Assembly: GCA_037968995.1 (NCBI GenBank) | Contig: JBBKWP010000370.1 | Location: 1 to 6,332 of the forward strand | DNA length: 6,332 bases | Direction: 5' to 3' | DNA from: JAEXNA01 sp037968995 | GTDB taxonomy: Bacteria > Vulcanimicrobiota > Xenobia > Xenobiales > JADMJV01 | The notes under the pieces: generated by a model | What the model saw: only the letters and a program-made list of their open reading frames with translations | Database searches by the model: none | What the model was told of the DNA's origin: nothing | Part shown: piece after piece, positions 5,984 to 6,332 of the stretch | Numbering within the stretch: position 1 is the first letter of the stretch | Layout of the letters: every line of letters starts with the position of its first letter | Position numbers and translations under genes: made by a program

Positions 5984-6020
5984 AAAAAAAGCCCTCCCGA
6001 AATTTCGGGGGGGCTTTTCT
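5984..6020. terminator. Bidirectional rho-independent terminator
   Basis: A near-perfect stem (5991-6002 with 6003-6014, one T-G wobble at 5995/6010) reading GCCCTCCCGAA / TTCGGGGGGGC is flanked by an A-run (5984-5990) and a T-run (6015-6018). On the plus strand it ends the small secreted gene, with TTTTCT after the stem. On the minus strand it has a stronger seven-T tail and ends the SCO gene, whose stop is 33 bp away. Such shared terminators are usual between convergent genes. Confidence 0.92.
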
Positions 6021-6047
6021 GGTATAAATGCTCAAATCGGGGAGGCT

Positions 6048-6332
6048 TTATTTGTCCATGAAGGACTTTATCTCGGCGGCGAACTCACCCGCTCGCCAAT
6101 CGCTTCCGGTCTTGAGAATACGTAGTTTCCCTTGGGGATCGATGAAGGCCGTACGTAGATTGTGTTCAACGACGCCATCCTGATTCCAGTAAACCACGCC
6201 GAACGCTCCAGCGACTTGGGCCACACGTTCTTCGGTACCCGTTAGAAAGAGCCAGCCTTTTTGTTTCTTATCGAAACCCTGGGTGTAAGCTTTAAGCACT
6301 TCGGGTTTGTCGTAAGCCGGGTCGAGGGTGAT
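6048..6332 (-). CDS. SCO1/SenC family protein, C-terminal part (partial, cut by window edge)
   Basis: The last 94 residues of an SCO1/SenC/PrrC protein, thioredoxin-fold copper chaperones that help assemble the CuA site of cytochrome c oxidase on the outer face of the cytoplasmic membrane. The visible part starts at ITLDPAYDKPEVLKAY, the family's 'D...DtPevL..Y' segment. It continues through GWLFLTGTEERVAQVAGAFG and reaches VVEHNLRTAFIDPQGKLR, where the His (about residue 57 of the visible part) matches the conserved copper ligand of the family's 'DH....liDp.G' motif. The CxxxC copper-binding motif and the N-terminal signal or anchor lie beyond the right edge, so function cannot be fully checked. 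The frame is open to the window edge, so a GTG at 6299 is internal and not the true start. No oxidase genes are visible here. Confidence 0.88.
   Translation of the reverse strand: MTLDPAYDKPEVLKAYTQGFDKKQKGWLFLTGTEERVAQVAGAFGVVYWNQDGVVEHNLRTAFIDPQGKLRILKTGSDWRAGEFAAEIKSFMDK

Overview
This window looks like an ordinary stretch of bacterial chromosome, roughly 53% GC by eye, densely coded, with clear Shine-Dalgarno sites and a strong intrinsic terminator. The protein styles (an RsuA with the 'SNLGYGSRREV' S4 start, a soluble GAF histidine kinase, an SCO protein) suggest a Gram-negative bacterium. A Verrucomicrobiota (Opitutia-like) host is my best guess, but it rests only on protein flavour. 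There are no tRNA or rRNA genes, IS elements, CRISPR arrays, phage genes or clear signs of transfer.

Layout. Bases 1-148 may hold the 3' end of an unidentified plus-strand gene, or only the downstream region of rsuA with a terminator-like hairpin. Bases 149-1917 (minus) carry two translationally coupled 16S rRNA modification genes: an RsmC-type guanine-N2 methyltransferase, then an RsuA-type pseudouridine synthase, joined by an ATGA overlap. Bases 1993-2664 (plus, divergent from that pair) encode an exported methionine sulfoxide reductase A. Bases 2692-4369 (minus, convergent with msrA) hold a two-component pair: a stand-alone receiver protein, then a soluble GAF-histidine kinase, overlapping by 11 bp. 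Bases 4442-5215 (minus) encode an M48-like HExxH zinc metalloprotease with no visible signal peptide or membrane segment, 72 bp upstream of the receiver gene and possibly in the same transcription unit. Bases 5474-5947 (plus) encode a small, Met-rich, signal-peptide-bearing protein that I do not recognise. It has a consensus ribosome binding site inside a perfect palindrome. A bidirectional hairpin terminator (5984-6020) separates it from the 3' part of an SCO1/SenC-type copper chaperone gene (6048 to the window edge, minus).

How the genes relate. RsmC and RsuA both act on the small-subunit rRNA and are probably co-expressed. MsrA and the SCO protein both act in redox or copper chemistry outside the cytoplasm, but nothing in the sequence links them. 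The receiver and kinase form a closed signalling pair without a DNA-binding output. I see no strong case for a new multi-gene system. The least explained items are the small secreted protein with its leader, and the soluble M48-like protein beside the two-component genes.
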